Of a DNA stretch of 64,000 nt, positions 11,440-22,715 are shown piece after piece. The position numbers were made by a program, and so were the translations under genes. This DNA comes from Cordilura impudica (Eukaryota; Arthropoda; Insecta; Diptera; Scathophagidae): the NCBI GenBank assembly GCA_963682025.1, contig OY821517.1, positions 104,596,505 through 104,660,504 on the forward strand, read 5' to 3'. The notes beneath the pieces were generated by a model that was not told the origin of the DNA, ran no database searches, and saw only the letters and a program-made list of their open reading frames with translations. Every line of letters starts with the position of its first letter. Position 1 is the first letter of the stretch.

Positions 11440-11839
11440 TCAATAATGTTAATAGGTAAGACGATTTCTTGTGACCGATGTTTTGTTAAACAGTTTTATC
11501 CCGATTATGACCAAACGTATATTATTTGAAAGGGATTTCTTTTTAGCTGTCCACCAAATTTAGAGATCTTTAAATTTTTAATTTTTTTGGAGTAAAATGT
11601 ATTTAAAGTTGTTACTAACACATACATAAAATTATACAATCATATGTGTGTGCTTATTAAATTTGTTAATGTGTTTGTAAAAAAAATTAGTTTGTTTTCT
11701 TCATTCACAATAATAATTTAAAAAGTGTTAAATTGTGAATTGGCTAAAATTAATTAGCATACCTGTGGGGTCTTTATTAAATGACAAAATAATATTTCCA
11801 AGAAATTGCACTTGAATTTCGAGGGCTGGAATCTGCTAG
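11440..11839 (+). mobile_element. Short non-autonomous Helitron, copy 1
   Basis: It runs from 5'-TCAATAATGTTAATAGG to GGAATCTGCTAG-3', with A before and T after, the Helitron insertion rule. About 13 bases before CTAG lies the start of a CTTGAATTTCGAG near-palindrome, where Helitrons carry a 3' hairpin. It aligns along its length with copies at 48231-48591 and 51502-51828 (-). It has no helicase gene, only AT-rich filler. Confidence 0.75.
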
Positions 11840-13762
11840 TATATACAATTACTTATCTCTAACAAAACCGAACTATACGAAGCTTATAACGGTATCAGTA
11901 GTAGTTTTGGTTCTCGAATGTGTGAGCCCGGTTTTGTTTAACTTGTTTGAAGTGGCATGGAAGTGAAAATGTTAAAGAAACTGTTAATATTTTTTTTCTA
12001 CACTTCGTTGATACATCTAAGAGGGCAGTTCGACGTGCACCTAATAAGCTAGACCCTATTAGAGATTTGTAGGTCAAATGATCCAATAAGTTAAAGCCAA
12101 TGTTCAATCCAACTTAACATTTGTGTTTAAAATTATTCATGATTCTGGTGAACTAGTCTTTCAGAAAATAACCTTCGAACAGAAATAACAGCTATTTTTG
12201 GAATTTTATTTTTTTCGAGTCAAATATGGAAATCAACCAGTGCCAAAAAAAAAACAAATACGAGAAAAAATCAATTGAACAAACAAATGAAGCTCACTGT
12301 TTTCGGGGGATTTCTCAATTTTTTGCCTATGTTTGATTTTTGTATTTGTTCGAAAATACAAAGTCACTTTGCTACTTTTATTTTGCTACCTTTATGATAA
12401 ACTGTTACGGTCTCTGATCCGAACAAATGTGTCACAGTGCATGAGTATGTAGGGGATTTTCGGGGAAAATTTTTATTCAAACAATACATTCCTTAGAAAC
12501 CCGCAAAGTATGTTATTACGACATTTGGTAGAATCATAAGGCATGTTTTTCCCCATGGCATGTCTGTACGCCAAAATTGCATTCACAATTTGAACATTTA
12601 CCGGTACATATACATATATATAATGGCCCCTGGCATAACTTTTGTTCGTTTAAGTTCGAAATCCCATAATTCGGTTTATTATTTAAAGAAGCCGGACAAA
12701 CGTCAGACCTCCTTTCACTTTTATTCTTAGCCATAATTCGTTAACTGAGAGTAAAATTATTCTAAGTATTTTATTTTGGAAAATTTCGATCGAAAAATGT
12801 CGATAACGAATGCGGCGATTTGACCCCTGCTTTTAATATTGTTTCTTTAATTTGGTTAGTTTAATAATTTTTATAATTAGTTTGATTGGAAAAACTGACT
12901 AAATTTGCTTTTGTAAATAATTTAATTTTATGATAATTAAGTTAATAATGTTGTTAGCGAAGAAACTTTTTACATGTTCAAATATTATAATAAAATAATT
13001 TATTACTTAATCAATTTTTTTTATCAATTCCTTTTCAGTGTGTAGTTGCAATTACTATTAATATCGATTTGGCTCTCAATAGTTCTAATTAACTGATAAT
13101 TTCATTTATCTTACGAATTCGTTAATTTCAGTTGATTTTTTATTTATACTTAATTTATCGAACAATATATTTTCATTTATTTAACTTTATAACTTTATTA
13201 TTGTTTTCAATAAAATTGGTTTTAAATTATTTGTTTTAACAAAATTTGGTTTCTATTTTTACATAATGTAAGTAGATTACAAATTGGAAATGTTTACGAT
13301 ACTCTTTTAAACTTCCAAAAATACTGCAGAAATATAAATAAACGCGATTATAGATAAAAGAGATATATATGACCCTGCTAAAATCCATTATAGATTATAA
13401 TTTGACTTTTTGATCTAAAAAATCTACATATCGCGCAAAAACTAATTTTTTTGTTTACAATTTGAAAATTCACGAAAGTTGCGACATATTTATTCACGAT
13501 TTATGTGTTTTTATATGAGCCTTAAAAAGATCTTTCATTCAGGAGTATCAACCTTTGTTTCTTGGAACGAAAAAAAAATATCTTGAAGAAATTAAAAAGT
13601 AGACCTTTTTTATAATAGTCCAGCTGACTAAGGGTTACCGCAAATCACGAATTAATTCGGGAATATTCTTAGAAAATACTAAAGTTTATTTTCAGGCGGC
13701 CACTTAAATTTATTTTCTGAAACGACCCACATACATACATACATATATAATATATATATATA
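11840..13762. other. Unannotated AT-rich DNA
   Basis: No motif is seen in the small frames at 11895-12107 (-) and 12534-12734 (-); the second has several Cys residues but no zinc-finger spacing I recognise. The interval ends in a TA microsatellite (13728-13762). Confidence 0.4.
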
Positions 13763-15280
13763 TTAGGGCGGGTCGATTTGTAGGGAGGCAAAAAATAGCT
13801 CAACTGACAAGGAAAATCATATTCTAAGGATAAAAAATAAGAAACTTTGCCCAAGGAACAATACCTCTAAAACGAATTCTGATGTGCCGACTTTTGACCT
13901 GTCTGTCTGTCTGTCATGGGGCAACCCCATTCCCCCTCATGCAATTGATCTGAAACTTGGCCCATAGTCTTGTTGTGACTACAAATTAATTTTGGGGTAC
14001 TCACGCAAAGTCACGCATAGTCACGGAGTGATCTAAAAGTTATTTACCTTCATCCGATCGATCTGAAACTTGGTTCATACACTTGCTGTGAAAAAAGATT
14101 AACTTTAACATAGTCACGCACAGTCACGGAGAGAAGAAAAACCAACTTCGCTGAAGAACGTGTTGTTGATTACACAGGTAGTTATTTATATATTTTTAAA
14201 AATATCGTTGGAAAGTTTTTCAATAATATTATTGCTGCAACAGGCAAATTTTTTAACATAAAAAGTATGTTTATTTGGTATAGTAACCAAAAGCGGTTCA
14301 ATGTACATCAAGAAAAATTAAATTTTTTTCAAATATTTAGTAAATATAATCCTTCTAAATACTTTCTATCAAAAATTGATCAGTTTTCTACTTTTAAATG
14401 TTATATTTTATCTTAATAGCCTAGGGTTTCGGAAAAAAATAATATGACCCTATTAACCCTTTCAAAAAAATCAAATATTTTGGCGTGGCCAAAAGCTATT
14501 TAAAAAATATTTGGTAAAGAAATTTCACTTTTCAGCAATTACTCCTTTCAAATACAGCTTATGTTCAATATTTCCTTTAACATAAACCTTTCACTATATA
14601 AAAATGCAAAATAATTTCAATATTTAGCGTTTATGTAAAGAAAATAAATAAAAAATATTTTGTTGTTTTGCAGTATGCACTTATATGTATAATCAAGCCA
14701 AAAATTTTTTATGTCATTTTATATTTTTTTTCCTTATGTTTATGTTTGTTTGAGTTTTTCAGCGGTAACTCCAGAACCATTGATGATTTCTTCATTCTTC
14801 AGTAAAAGGCTTCTGCAAATCAAGTTGATTTAATTTTGTCGGATGAAATCTTCAAAAAGATTTAAATTTTACTCTTTTATTTTATGAACTTTTTGAATAA
14901 CATAACATAGTCATGGCTTATGATTATTATTTATTAGCAGAGTAGAAGATAGGTATGCGTATGAGTGTTAATTTTAATATTAAATCAAACATAGTCAGCC
15001 AATTCTCAACAAAAATGGTGATTTTTTGAAATGTTTGTATGGGGAACCACCAGGGGGTTCCAGGGGGTGTGCCACTGGGATGGGTGGGTCGGCCCTCCAA
15101 AGTTAGTGGGGGTCGATCATACATTTGGACTCGATTGGTGCACTCTAAATGGGTCAAATTGAGACAGACAGACAGACAGGTTAAAAGTCTGGACATCAGA
15201 ATTCGTGTTAGAGGTATGGTTCCTCGGGCAAAGATTCTTATTTTGATCCCTAGATCGATTTTTAAATCTACCCGCCCTAA
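13763..15280. mobile_element. 1.5-kb TIR element with TTAGGGCGGG ends
   Basis: The left end is TTAGGGCGGGTCGATTT and the right end CTACCCGCCCTAA. The inverted repeat continues for 120-150 bases (13763-13912 against 15164-15280), including 'caaggaacaatacctctaaaacg' versus the complement of 'cgtgttagaggtatggttcc', and both inner edges finish in a CTGT/ACAG run. TA-rich sequence flanks both sides. There is no transposase inside: the 102-codon frame at 15039-15347 and its opposite frame are translations of the TIR. The left TIR is joined at the CTGT run to a piece of minisatellite. Superfamily unknown. Confidence 0.7.
13899..14135 (+). repeat. Minisatellite, truncated copy 3
   Basis: CTGTCTGTCTGTCATGGGGC, then two ~113-base units with ATCTGAAACTTGG at about 13949 and 14060 and 'agtcacgcacagtcacgg' near 14114. 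It lacks the TTAAACTCTTTC ends of the other copies and starts at a CTGT run shared with the host TIR, suggesting joining by recombination at that microsatellite. Confidence 0.65.
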
Positions 15281-15285
15281 TATAC

Positions 15286-15848
15286 ATATGGGGGATTTCA
15301 TGTCAAGTGCACCAACTTTTGAAACCGATGTCTTCCGATCAGGATGAAATTTGCACCAAGGTTAGTCCTATTGGATAGTAGTTTAGACACAATTTTTCAA
15401 CAAGATCGGTCCAGATCTCTCTGAGTTAGAGGGGATCAAAATTGGACATTTTGGCCAAACAGGTGTTTTTTCTCATCCATGTAATTTATTACCTATTGTT
15501 CTTAGAAAATTTTCTCCCAAAGAGTTTAGATAGCTATTTCTTCAGTATTTTGGGAAAAAAATACTTAAAAAAAAAAAGAAATTGTAGACTTTTTTTTTGC
15601 TAAATTAAAGCATTTTTTGCCTTTTTTTCAAAAAGGGCATTTTTCCTTTAAGAGCTTTTTGGTCGCTTAGTGGGATGGGAGTGGGATATCTATCAAAATA
15701 AATGTTTTGTAACTCAAGACAACGGTTTTTCAATTTTTCACAAATGCACTATTTTGAATTTTTTCCTATTTGTGTCTAAAACCTTACAAATAAAACTTAT
15801 ACTGAGAAACTAGACAAACTAAACTTTCCGAAGGTATATAACATACCT
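15286..15848 (+). repeat. Left TIR of the 2.8-kb element
   Basis: Starts ATATGGGGGATTTCATG and ends in GGTATATAACATACCT. Pairs with 17496-18097 in reverse complement almost throughout. Confidence 0.85.
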
Positions 15849-16158
15849 AACTAAAATTTTATACCCTCGATACTGTAATACTCAGAATATGTTAACCTCA
15901 GGAAAAAAAACGCTTTTTTTCTATAGAAATGTTGAAAAATTATTATTTTTTATTTATTTTTAATAATAATTAAATTAATGTATAATAATAATAATATTAA
16001 AAATAAAAAGATAAATAATTTATTAAAATTTAATCTTAATTGGATTAGATCCATTTATATCATAACTATTTTTATACTTAATTTATTGTAGCTGATGAAG
16101 TATTTAAGTCTTGTAAATTTTTAAATACCCAGTCTTTCATCCAGCTTTCTTGTCGCCT

Positions 16159-17475
16159 TTATTTACTGCGCTTTTTTGTCAATCCTTTCTTGGCGTTACT
16201 AGGTTCAGCTGTTGATTTCGCTGCTAGTTTATTTGTTGCCTTTGGAAAGAAATCGCATTGAATAGAGGCAGAAAACTTTTTCAACTTGGGTCTTCCATCG
16301 ACAAGCGGTATAAAAGCATGGTATTGAGCGGTGCCATCGATTGTTACCGCAGCATCGAATCTGCTCTTCAGTATTTTCAATGTTTCCTGATGATCCTCTT
16401 TGCTACTAAAAACTATTTTAGTTTCTTTACAATAACTCTTTGCCCAATGGAATAAAGCAGTCGCATCTAAGATGCGATCTTGATGAGAGCACTGGAGGCT
16501 ATACTTCGCTGCATTTCTTTTAAGGTTTGCTCCAATACCATCACATGCTCCTTTACCATGAGCAGTAGGATGAAAATGCCACTCAGCTGGCATTCCAAAA
16601 TCTTTTTCATGGGCCATAAGATTTGCCAAGCTACCTTTGTTTTTAAAATGTTAACGAGCTCCGTCCGAAACGTAGTATACCTTCTTTACTGTAAATTTAG
16701 ATTTTAGAAATTTTAGCATTCTCTTCTGGTACTCATAAACTGCAACGGTATCATGTTTTAAATCGTCGGATATGATTGCCATACTTTTGTGTTCCAGTTT
16801 TTCATCTTTCATGTAGTAAATAACTACTGTGAATATAGTTGCTTGGTCGTTATTGAAGTGGAATGCTTGTATGGCATCCTGAAGAACATATTTATAGTTT
16901 ACTGCGAAATCATATGAAATAACGAATTCACCAGACTTCAAATATATCTTCAAATCCTTGAAGAATGACCATTGCTCTTTGACTAAAAAGTCATGGTTTC
17001 TCAAGTTTAGCAATCCTGTACACATTTCTTCCACAAAATCATCCACAATTAAAATGATTGTTTTCAATGTGCATCTGTCAGTCTGAATCCAAGAATCAAA
17101 TTTGACCTCCTCTATATATTCTCGATCTAAAAAGTTGATTAAATTTTATTTGATGAATGTCGTTTTCGGGCAATTGGTACATTCACCTAAGTGGCAAGAA
17201 GTTGTTGCATTACGACACATAGTCAATTTAAGGCAATCGCGGTAATCGTGTAAATCTTCTGCCGAATCATCTCTTAAATACTTTAGGTTGATTTCCTTCA
17301 ACATCAGTTTAACATTTTCATGGTAAATGCAAACGCATACTGTGTGAGTTCCGCTACTTTCTACCAAAACGCAATGTTTTGGCCTCTTTTGGGTTAATTT
17401 CGTGAAGCCAATTCTAACATCCTCGTGTTCAGATTGAAATGTTGCAAATAACTCTTTCAGGTTACAGATATCCAT
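16159..17475 (-). pseudogene. Transposase-like ORF with two in-frame TAA codons
   Basis: 439 codons in one frame with no frameshift; the only breaks are TAA at codon 110 (17148-17146) and codon 275 (16653-16651). Start chosen at ATG 17475, the first in frame. Features in order: CVLVESSGTHTVCVC (codons 35-49), a Cys/His group MCRNATTSCHLGECTNC (84-104 region), VYYVSDGAR ending at codon 274, EWHFHPTAHGKGACDGIG (298-315), and a Lys-rich tail. I recall proteins of arthropods and cnidarians with SDGA then HGKGACDGIGG-KR, annotated only as uncharacterised; the paired Asp motifs suggest an RNase H-fold DDE enzyme (inference). Those relatives, as I remember them, have a longer N-terminus, so this copy may have lost one when the long TIR formed. 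Confidence 0.7.
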
Positions 17476-17495
17476 TCTCTTCTGTTATGTTATGA

Positions 17496-18097
17496 AGGTA
17501 TGTTACATACCTTCGGAAAGTTTAGTTTGTCTAGTTTCTCAGTATAAGTTTTATTTGTAAGGTTTTAGACACAAATAGGAAAAAATTCAAAATAGTGCAT
17601 TTGTGAAAAATTGAAAAACCGTTGTCTTGAGTTACAAAACATTTATTTTGATAGATATCCCACTCCCATCCCACTAAGCGACCAAAAAGCTCTTAAAGGA
17701 AAAATCCTAAGCTTTCTTATGAAAAAATAAAAAAATAAAAAAAATGCCCTTTTTGAAAAAAAAGGCAAAAAATGCTTTAATTTAGCAAAAACAAAAGTCT
17801 ACAAATCTTTTTTTTTTAAGTATTTTTTTCCGAAATATTGAAGAAATAGCTATCTAAACTCTTTGGGAGAAAATTTTCTAGGAACAATAGGTAATAAGTT
17901 ACATGGATGAGAAAAAACACCTGTTTGGCCAAAATGTCAAATTTTGATCCCCTCTAACTCAGAGAGATCTGGACCAATCTTGTTGAAAAATTGTGTCTAA
18001 ACTACTATCCAATAGGATTAACCTTGGTGCAAATTTCATCCCGATCGGAAGACATCGGTTTCAAAAGTTGGTGCACTTGACATGAAATCCCCCATAT
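17496..18097 (-). repeat. Right TIR of the 2.8-kb element
   Basis: Starts AGGTATGTTACATACC next to the ORF start and ends CATGAAATCCCCCATAT. Reverse complement of the left TIR, with a short AT-rich expansion near 17706-17745. Confidence 0.85.
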
Positions 18098-18682
18098 ATA
18101 TCTATATATTTTTTTTATTTTTTTGCTTGCCTGTGTGTGATTATATTTTATTTAAAGTGTATTTATAAAAGAATCATATACATTTCTGAAGGAAAGTTAT
18201 ATCCATATAAAAATATAGTTCATTGGATTCATATTTTTTGTTTTTCGAAACTCGTTAAAAATTTATGCTTATTTACACATTGATGAAATTTTATAAATAT
18301 CATCATTATTGTCATGCTGACATTATGAGGTTCACAGATGTTCCTTTGCATGAGGGTGTGGGTGTGGTTGTGTGTGAGTGTGTGTTGAAGCATGAATGAA
18401 CAATTGAAAATCGCATTAAATTGCAATAAATTTACAGTAAATAATCAAACAACAAAAGCATCTTGATTTTTAATCAGTTATCTATACAAAGAAACATGTT
18501 TGGGCTCTTGTCTTATTTCAGTATATTGTGCGTGTGTAAAGTTCAATCTTTCCATATGGATTATAATTGAAGGAATTGATTCTCTAAAGTTTATTAAAGT
18601 CGAAAATTAAATTCTGTGATTTTTTTTTTCAAAAGAATTTCTGGGCATAACAAAAGAGTTTAAAAAAAGAATTGCATATATA
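18098..18682. other. Unannotated AT-rich DNA
   Basis: No gene. A GT-rich run (about 18353-18388) gives a spurious His/Thr-rich minus frame. Confidence 0.4.
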
Positions 18683-19487
18683 ACAAGTAAGAAAATTATA
18701 GTCGCTCTAGACCGACTATACGATACCCTATATCATGCGCTTAGAGGCCATATCTCTTAGGCCGAACTAATTGGATATAGAAAATAAGCATAAATCAATT
18801 TTGAGTGGCATTTTTATTAATTTTTTTGGCTGCAGATATGAAAAAGTTCATATCGGATGCTATGTCTATATGGGGACTAGGTCCAAAAATAGACCGATCC
18901 TGACCGTGGTTGGTATTTTGCGAAAATATATACAAACAAAATTTGAGATGAATCAGTGCAATATTTTTGTTTTTTGATAGATTTAAAGTGAAGATCTGGA
19001 AGCAGCTCTATATGGGGCCTATGACTAAGAGTTGTCCCATAGGGATCGTTTTTGGACTATTCATTAATGGATGTAATAAACACATACAAACCCAATTTGA
19101 CTAAGATCTATACGACAATTTGGATCTTATGTCAATTTATGTCGATTTTATAGGGGTCATTTGTATCGGGGCTAGATCTGAACATGGATCGATTCTCACC
19201 AATTTCAATAGCGTTCATCCCATGGCCGATGAAAGCTTATATACCAAATTTCATCAAAATGTATTCATATTTGCGACCTGCACATTTGATTACAAGGTTT
19301 ACATGAACACACAGACGGACGGACGGACGGTCGGATGGTCGGACGGACGGACATTGTTAAATCAACTCAAAAAGTGATTCTGATTCGATCGGTATAATTA
19401 AAGATGGGTTTAGGTCAAATATTTTTGGTTGTTACAAACAGCAGCACAAAGTCATTATACCCATTAAACCACATAGTGGTATAGGTA
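18683..19487 (-). repeat. Repeat family I, copy b
   Basis: Near full-length, inverted relative to copy c. It opens AACAAGTAAGAAAATTATAG with a degraded palindrome and closes with ACCACATAGTGGTATAGG. It carries a GGAC/GACG tetranucleotide run (about 19315-19350), the complement of the CCGT/CTGT run in copy c. Frames inside it are not genes. Confidence 0.85.
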
Positions 19488-19504
19488 TAAATCAAGGTTC
19501 AGAA

Positions 19505-19700
19505 AATACACACATGAAACACACAATGTTCTGTTTATTGTACATGTTCTGTTTTTTCTTACTACACGAGCCACAACACGACTTAAAATATAACTGAACT
19601 CGAACCTGTTTATTGTACGTGTTCTGTGTTTTTTTTTTTTTTTTCAGTACACGTACCAGAACATGAACTTCAAATATAGCAACACTCAAAAATGTGTGCT
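19505..19700. repeat. Short tandem duplication (~75 bp)
   Basis: CTGTTTATTGTAC-TGTTCTG begins at about 19531 and again at about 19606, each followed by a related 'acacgagccacaacacgac' / 'acacgtaccagaacatgaac' half. Two units, imperfect. No coding meaning. Confidence 0.5.
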
Positions 19701-20117
19701 TTATGTGTGATTGAAACAAAAAGTATGTGATACAAAAATGTTCGTGTAAATAACGAAATATTAAAACGAACACAGTCATGGTTGTGTTGGGCACCGAAGA
19801 AAATTTAAAAACAAACATAATTGGTATTAAAATAAAAATATGTGTAAGTTGGTCTAAGTTATGTTTGTTTACATATATGTACGAGTTTTTTTTTATTTAT
19901 ATAAATATATATAAATATATGAAAGTTCTTTTGTCAATTCAAAACTAACTAAATATTGTATAAATATTTTCAAAGGAACTTTTCTTGCTTCTCATCCGCA
20001 ATTGAGTCACATATTTATTAGTGATTGTATAAATTCATTTAGGGATCTGCTATAAACCGTGAAATGCATTTTTATACACAAAAAAAAAAATATTTTGTTA
20101 ATATGTATTTTCGTGTT

Positions 20118-20911
20118 TTTATACCCTATACCACTATGTGGTTTGGGTTTATTGACTTTGTGCTGCTGTTTGTAACTACAAAAAATATTTGATCTAGACA
20201 CATCTTTTATTATACCGATCGACTCAGAATCACTTTCTCAGTCGAGTTAGCGATGTCCGTCCGTCCGTCCGTCTGTCTGTGTGTCCATGTAATCAAACTA
20301 CAGGTCGCAAATATGAATATACATATTTTTATGAAATTTGGTATATAAGCTTTTATAAGCCATAGGATGAACGCTATTGAAATTGGTGAAATTCGGTCCA
20401 TGCTCAGACCTAGTCTCTATATAAATGACCCCTATGAAATCGACATAAATTGTCATAAGATCCAAATTATTATATAGATCTCAGTCAAATTGGGTTTGTA
20501 TGTATTTATTGTATCCATTAAGCAGTAGTTCAAAGATAATCCCTATAGGACAATTCTTAGTTATAGGCCCCATATAGAGCTGCTTCCCGATCTTCACTTA
20601 AATCAATCAAAAAACAAAAATATTGCACAGATTTTTCTCAAATTTGGTTTGTGTACATTTTTTCAAAATTTAAGTGACTTTATCAAATATGGTCAGAATC
20701 GGTCCATTTTTCGACCTAGTCTCCATATAAATATAGCACCCGATATGAACTTTTTCATATATGTAGCCAAAAAAATTAATAACAATGCCACTCAAATTTA
20801 GTTTATGCTTATTTTCTATATCCAATTAGTTTGCACCGGAGAGATAGGGTCTCTTAACCATGGTATAGGGTATCGTATAGTCGGTCTAGACCGGCTATAA
20901 TTTTCTTACTT

Positions 20912-20912
<1 letters not shown>
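20118..20912 (+). repeat. Repeat family I, copy c (reference copy)
   Basis: The clearest copy in this orientation: starts TTTTTATACCCTATACCAC with the palindrome ACCACTATGTGGT, has a CCGT/CTGT run (about 20256-20282), and ends with GTCGGTCTAGACCGGC, TATAATTTTCTTACTTGTT. ~800 bases. No open frame of note. Sequences of this style are widespread in fly genomes in my memory, but I cannot give a family name. Confidence 0.85.

Positions 20913-20954
<42 letters not shown>
20912..20954. repeat. Poly-T run (43 T)
   Basis: An unbroken run directly after the TTACTTG end of family I copy c. It could mark a tail used in element spread, or slippage. Confidence 0.9.
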
Positions 20955-20957
<3 letters not shown>

Positions 20958-21529
20958 CTATAGAACATTTCTTCTATATATAAAATTTTGTTTTGTATAT
21001 ATTTTATGTTCCGAGTCATATGTGTACGTGAGTGTGTTATATATGTTGGATTGTATGTTTCCTAGTTGTATGAATATTGCATACATATTTCTTTCATCCA
21101 TCCACATTTTCGTATTATACAACAATCAATGTGCAAAAAGTGCAATGATTTTTCAATTTATTTTTCATATTGTGTGTATATTGATTTTTATTTGTTTTTT
21201 ACTATTATGAAAACTTTAACACCACCAATGGAACACATAAGAACAAAAAGAACACCAAAAACAACAAAGAAATTTTAATAACAAATAAAATTAAACAATT
21301 TACATAACAAATTGTTGGGAAAAACATTACAAGGAAATGATCACATTTTCAATACATATAAAGCAAATGTATTGAAGAAGTTCTCAAGCAAACCCGCATC
21401 TGTAAATAACAATGTTTATAGACATAAAAAAAAGGAAAAGTATCTTAATTCTATAGCGAAAATATTGCGATTAGTTGCACAAAAATTTCGTTTTATTCTT
21501 ATTTGTTAACATCCCTATATTAGTTAATG
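20955..21529. other. Unannotated AT-rich DNA
   Basis: No gene. Frames at 20953-21278 and 21312-21509 are AT-driven and lack motifs. Confidence 0.4.
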
Positions 21530-21938
21530 AAAGGCACCCAATTTGATGAAAATACTTATGATAAAAATACTTCTTTCAGAAAATCTGCTTTTTTAACTAG
21601 AGGTCTTTTTTAGGAATGGGAATATTTTTAAGAAAATTTACTTTTTTCATAGAATGTAATTTTTTAAGACGCGGTACTTGTTAATAAAAGGCAATTTCTT
21701 AAGAAAATATACTTTTTTACGAATAGGTAGTTTTTAGGAAAGGGTTCCTTTTTAAGTAAAGGTTATTTGCTTTTAAGAAAAGATACTTTTCTAAGAAAGT
21801 TTACTTTTTTAAGAAAATCAACTTTTTAAGAAAGGGTAGTTTTTTAAGAAAAGGTAGATTTTTAAGAAAAGGTACTTTTTATGAAATAATACTTTTTAGG
21901 AAAAGTTGCGTTTTTAAGAAAAGGTATTTCTTAAGAAA

Positions 21939-21981
<43 letters not shown>

Positions 21982-22425
21982 ATATTCTTTTTAAAGAGAA
22001 AGTATTTTTTCAAGAAAATGTACTATTTTAAAATAACATACGTTTTTAAGATAATATATAGTTTTAAGAAAAGATAATTTTTTAAGTAAAGCAACTTTTT
22101 AGGAACAGGTAAGAAAAGCCATTTTTTTAAGTAAGCTATTTTTAAAAAACAGGCACTTTTTAAAGAAAAGGTATTTTTTAAGAAATGTTAACTTTTTAAG
22201 AAAATGTACTTTTTGTAGGAAAAGATACTTTTTGCAGAAAGGGTACTTTTTTAAGAAAAGATAAATTTTTAAGAAAAAATACCTTTTCAAGAAAATGTAC
22301 TCTATTAAGAAAGGTACTTTTTAAGAAAAGGTACTTTTTTAAGAAAAGATACATTTTTAAGAAAAAAATACCTTTTCAAGAAAATGTACTTTATTAAGAA
22401 AGGTACTTTTTAAGAAAAGATATGT
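21530..22425. repeat. 18-20-bp 'AAGAAAAGGTACTTTTT' satellite, block 1
   Basis: Degenerate tandem copies of a unit close to TTTTTAAGAAAAGGTACT. A 38-base poly-T run sits inside (about 21940-21977). Same array type at 36179-36680, 37108-37660, 56950-58264 and 59190-59305. Frames rich in Lys, Phe and Leu come from the repeat. Confidence 0.85.
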
Positions 22426-22553
22426 ATGTATGTGTACATGTAAAATTTATATAAATTTTTGCTAGTATTACTTAGACTTGTGAATAATAATTACATCAAA
22501 TTAATTATTAATCATACGGCATTGCAGGGGTATTCCTTAGGGTCAATATATAT

Positions 22554-22675
22554 CAGGGGTGGCCAAGCTTCACTTCAAGAAGAGCCGAATTGCAAAAGAA
22601 TCTGTCGTGAAGGGAGCCAACATAAAACTAAACTATCAAAAACATCAGTTGGTATGGAATTTTTATTTATTTATT

Positions 22676-22715
<40 letters not shown>

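Larger units (their letters stand above)
15286..18097 (-). mobile_element. 2.8-kb long-TIR DNA transposon
   Basis: Inverted repeats of about 563 bases (15286-15848) and 602 bases (17496-18097) face each other with ends ATATGGGGGATTTCATGTCA and its complement. They are highly similar over their length; the right arm carries a small extra AT-rich stretch near 17706-17745. A single transposase-like frame (16159-17475, minus) fills most of the gap, starting 21 bases inside the right TIR. Very long TIRs are typical of Mutator-like and some other DNA transposons, but no clean target duplication can be read in the surrounding TA-rich DNA, so I do not assign a superfamily. It lies within 6 bases of the TTAGGGCGGG element. 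Confidence 0.8.

Noticed and set aside
15039..15347. Gly/Arg-rich frame suggestive of a small protein
   Set aside because: It is the inner and outer part of a terminal inverted repeat, with matching reverse frame.
20250..20285. CCGT/CTGT run as a functional motif
   Set aside because: A microsatellite fixed inside repeat family I copies.
21530..22425. CRISPR-like array
   Set aside because: Units are contiguous 18-20-base degenerate tandem repeats with no spacers.
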